In this document: piece after piece, positions 62,601-64,000 of the stretch
Layout: the number at the start of each line of letters is the position of its first letter
Position numbering within the stretch: position 1 is the first letter of the stretch
Source: Desulfobacterales bacterium
GTDB taxonomy: Bacteria > Desulfobacterota > Desulfobacteria > Desulfobacterales > Desulfosarcinaceae
Assembly: GCA_016218685.1 (NCBI GenBank)
Contig: JACRDD010000042.1
Span: 1 to 64,000, forward strand
Direction of reading: 5' to 3'
DNA length: 64,000 nucleotides
The notes under the pieces: model-generated
The model's database searches: none
The model's input: the letters and a program-made list of their open reading frames with translations, nothing else
What the model was told of the DNA's origin: nothing
Made by a program: the position numbers and the translations under genes

Positions 62601-63241
62601 TTGACCATGACGCAACCGGGGGCCACGGGCACGGCCCCGCCGGTCAGCCCGGTGCCGCCGCCCCGGGGGATGGCCTTAAGCCCCAGGTCCGCGATGGCTT
62701 CGAGCAGCCGCGGCACCTGCGCCTCCTGGTCCGGGTAGACCACCGCCACGGGCAGGTGCAGGCGCCAGTCGGTGGCGTCGGTGGCATGCGCCGCCAGCGC
62801 AAAGGGCGTGAAGAAAAGGTTCGCTTCGCCCACGATGGCGCCTAGATGCTGCCGCATCCGCTCGCGCAGGGCAAGCACGCCGGCCAGTTCCACGGCCAGA
62901 TCGTCCAGCTTTTGGCGACACTTTTCCAGCACCAGGATCAGATCCGGCTCCTGCCGTCCCCGCTCGGCGATCCAGGCCAGCTCTTTGTGGGCCGCTTCCA
63001 GAAAGCCCCGGCGCCGCCGCTCGTCCTCGACCAGCTCCTGATAGAGAAAAGGGTTGCGGCGGTGGATGAACAGGTCCCCCACGAAACGCATCAACAGCCG
63101 CCAGGAACGCCCGGTCTGGCGCCTGAACACCAGCCGCTCCAGGGGCGCCAACACCTCGTCCCCCAGCAGCATGGCCAGAATGCGCCGGTCGTCGGCGGAG
63201 GTATAATTATAAGGTATCTCCCTCGAGGTGGTGCTGCTCAT
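59642..63241 (-). CDS. FAD-linked oxidase fused to Fe-S (CCG) subunit
   Basis: 1199 residues. A FAD_binding_4 domain (PRGGGTGLTGGAV near 190) and FAD-oxidase C domain (MHAGDGNVHVN near 645) make up the GlcD part. Two 4Fe-4S motifs follow (CVRCGRCKTAC near 765; CTLCHKCLAPCP near 830), then CCG domains (PGCGSERL, CCGYP, SCGTC, CCSEAG). It therefore joins GlcD- and GlcF-like subunits. Such enzymes oxidise D-lactate, glycolate or other 2-hydroxyacids and give electrons to the quinone pool. It is a single gene. Confidence 0.92.
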   Translation of the reverse strand: MSSTTSREIPYNYTSADDRRILAMLLGDEVLAPLERLVFRRQTGRSWRLLMRFVGDLFIHRRNPFLYQELVEDERRRRGFLEAAHKELAWIAERGRQEPDLILVLEKCRQKLDDLAVELAGVLALRERMRQHLGAIVGEANLFFTPFALAAHATDATDWRLHLPVAVVYPDQEAQVPRLLEAIADLGLKAIPRGGGTGLTGGAVPVAPGCVMVNTEKLDHIGAIRREDFEQPDGQSLTIPTIALGAGVITEAAMQAAEAAHLVFATDPTSAWACTVGGNIAENAGGKRAVLWGTAIDNVLSFRIAVPGGRLLEVRRLQPNGRRIDPHETIRFSVTDSATGEPLRQISLNGHQLRKPGLGKDITNKSLEGLPGLQKEGTDGIITSAVFILHRAYPQQATVCLEFFGDDMEEAAEVIEQIVAAFPQQGREALMALEHFDEEYVRAIQYKAKAPRSESPKAVLLIDIVGHGADQIEAGLGRLTALLQGYPNTCMAVAQSAQEAQRFWRDRKRLGAIAARTNAFKLNEDIVLPLRALAEFAAFVDALNMEEERANQQEVIWQLRTYLEKAVPIEDPEWLTAKLPRAQQLLKESLDQIELAGRDHLRSETHLRYIQEALAELLRGFSKVNAEIQRDIAEIRGRRIVVATHMHAGDGNVHVNIPVFSNDREMMLRAAEVADIIMEKAVELEGVVSGEHGIGFTKIKHLDADILADFKAYLQAADPADLINPGKLTDRSVVERVFTPSFNLIELEARILRYGHLEQLAEKISQCVRCGRCKTACCTFFPAGNLFYHPRNKNMALTAIIEALLYDAQRSQAMGLRPLRWLKEIADHCTLCHKCLAPCPVNIDTAEVSILEREVLIARGLRQTAWPTRIVLGYLATRSQTANRLMRRGVLQWGGTLQRVGARLMGHGWRHSKMLASFYSPAPPISARPLTAFYPRPHDLNHALLVRPEQSATGTVFYFPGCGSERLHGDVALATVFLLLRSGMRVVLPPKHLCCGYPAHANAKRDLTHRQELRNTIIFNQIRSMLGDMDFDACIVSCGTCREALKHIHVPEIFDAPISDVAAFVLARGVDVTLPEKCFYHPPCHDSLEGRGEALLRAVAPQGVESIPHCCSEAGTLALSRPDISAAMLARKRSALAPRLEEVPRHLLLTNCPACLNGLGRQALTRPQHLAVALADACAGDAWRGIAARLLTACETIGF

Positions 63242-63614
63242 GGTTTCCTGCTAAAAACTTCGGGTCCGAATCACGCATCCAAGAAACAAAAACGCTCCCG
63301 AGAACCGAATCGGGCGCGCCATGTCTTTTTCACATGCATATCGCACGCTTGTTTATTGACCAAGCCTAATGCCTTTGCAACCTAAATTTAAACCTGAACC
63401 CCTTGCCCGCTTGCATGGTGCCCTCCTAAAATCGGACGAATCCTGTGCTGCAACTGCGCGCCGTTTATTTGTTCCCTGCACGACGACCGTTATTGCTTGT
63501 GCCAAACCACCTGGGGTGCTAATGACAATCCGCTGTTATCTTGCCTAATATCAGCCATTTGGTGCAAATGCAGCGCATGCGCGAACACGCAAACAGAGAC
63601 ACACGGAGTGCTCG
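63242..63614. other. Divergent intergenic region
   Basis: 373 bases between the FAD dehydrogenase and the patatin gene. On the minus strand TTGCAA (63375-63380) and AATAAA (63352-63357) are 17 bases apart and could form a weak promoter for the dehydrogenase. No RNA gene or repeat is seen. Confidence 0.4.
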
Positions 63615-64000
63615 ATGACCAGCCTGCCACAAAATTTAGGCGCGCCGACAGCGCCATCGTTCGAAAATGCCCTGATCGTCGAAGGCGGCGCCATGCGTGG
63701 CATTTTTTCCACCGGGGTCCTGGACAGGTTCCTCGAGGCCCGGTTCAACCCATTCGATCTTTTGCTCGGCGTCTCTTCGGGGGCCGCCAACCTGGCCGCC
63801 TATTTGGCGCGCATGCCGAAACGCAATTTCAAAATCTACACCGATTATTCCCTGCGGCCGGAATTTATCAGCCTGAAGCGCTTTGTTTGCGGCGGCCATC
63901 TCATGGATCTGGACTGGCTCTGGGATAAGACCATTGCGGAGATCCGCCTTGACCTGCAGACCATTTTCGCCACGGACAAACTCTTTTTGATCGGCCTGAC
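63615..64000 (+). CDS. Patatin-like phospholipase, partial
   Basis: The first 128 codons before the window ends, from ATG 63615 with GGAG six bases upstream. The oxyanion segment VEGGAMRGIFSTGVL (near 25) and the nucleophile elbow GVSSG (near 52) are the patatin signatures; the catalytic Asp would lie outside. It is probably a cytosolic esterase of the YjjU/RssA type that acts on membrane lipids. Confidence 0.88.
   Translation, partial: MTSLPQNLGAPTAPSFENALIVEGGAMRGIFSTGVLDRFLEARFNPFDLLLGVSSGAANLAAYLARMPKRNFKIYTDYSLRPEFISLKRFVCGGHLMDLDWLWDKTIAEIRLDLQTIFATDKLFLIGL

Overview
The window is GC-rich, densely coded chromosomal DNA. It looks like a deltaproteobacterial (Desulfobacterota, Desulfosarcina/Desulfobacteraceae-like) sulfate reducer or a close anaerobic relative. 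The pointers are a siroheme-decarboxylase-type Lrp protein (the heme route of sulfate reducers), an RnfB-GltD-like iron-sulfur flavoprotein with a DRTGG protein and RseC, LUD and FAD/CCG lactate- or glycolate-type oxidoreductases, a BKACE enzyme, and many two-component and PilZ proteins. No rRNA, tRNA, CRISPR array or insertion sequence was recognised. Taxonomy is inferred from gene content only.

Layout. (a) 1-13650, minus strand: a tightly packed run of twelve genes centred on a MoxR AAA+ ATPase with DUF58, DUF4350, DUF4129, SpoIIM-like and RDD membrane proteins. Three zinc-finger membrane proteins sit upstream, and a SNF2 helicase and a subtilase (cut by the window edge) sit downstream. (b) 13822-19486: der, a D-amino-acid aminotransferase, and a minus-strand set of PAP2 phosphatase, amidase and QueG-like Fe-S protein. 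(c) 19661-27297: a lysophosphatidate acyltransferase, an AlkB-type diiron hydroxylase (unexpected in an anaerobe), a 5'-nucleotidase, an NdvB-like GH17-GT2 glucan synthase, small unknowns and a PilZ protein.

(d) 27685-35075, minus strand: a signalling operon TetR - SulP transporter - (cytidylate-kinase-like + receiver) - histidine kinase - receiver - kinase fragment lacking an ATPase domain - receiver. It begins at a perfect 14-bp palindrome and ends at a hairpin. I consider it the strongest candidate for an undescribed system. (e) 35197-41338, plus strand: YwbE, a 1735-residue exonuclease-RecQ-UvrD fusion and an AbrB/PIN toxin-antitoxin pair with a palindromic operator. (f) 41352-49534, minus strand: radical SAM and siroheme-decarboxylase genes, then a purine and methylthioadenosine salvage set (purine nucleoside phosphorylase, two MTA/SAH-type deaminases, adenine deaminase, MtnA).

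(g) 49859-55637, plus strand: DRTGG protein, RnfB-GltD fusion, RseC, PilZ, LUD protein, parvulin chaperone and a cold-shock protein ending at a strong bidirectional terminator. (h) 55655-64000: BKACE, a small unknown, a zinc-ribbon HExxH membrane protein, a SUI1/YciH factor, a small unknown, a two-domain glyoxalase-type protein, a 1199-residue FAD/Fe-S dehydrogenase and the start of a patatin-like phospholipase.

Genes that plausibly work together: the MoxR group as an envelope-associated chaperone/assembly machine; the TetR-SulP-phosphorelay operon as an anion transport or sensing unit; the salvage operon turning SAM by-products (MTA, SAH, perhaps 5'-deoxyadenosine) into hypoxanthine and sugar phosphates; and the RnfB-like fusion as an electron-transfer module.
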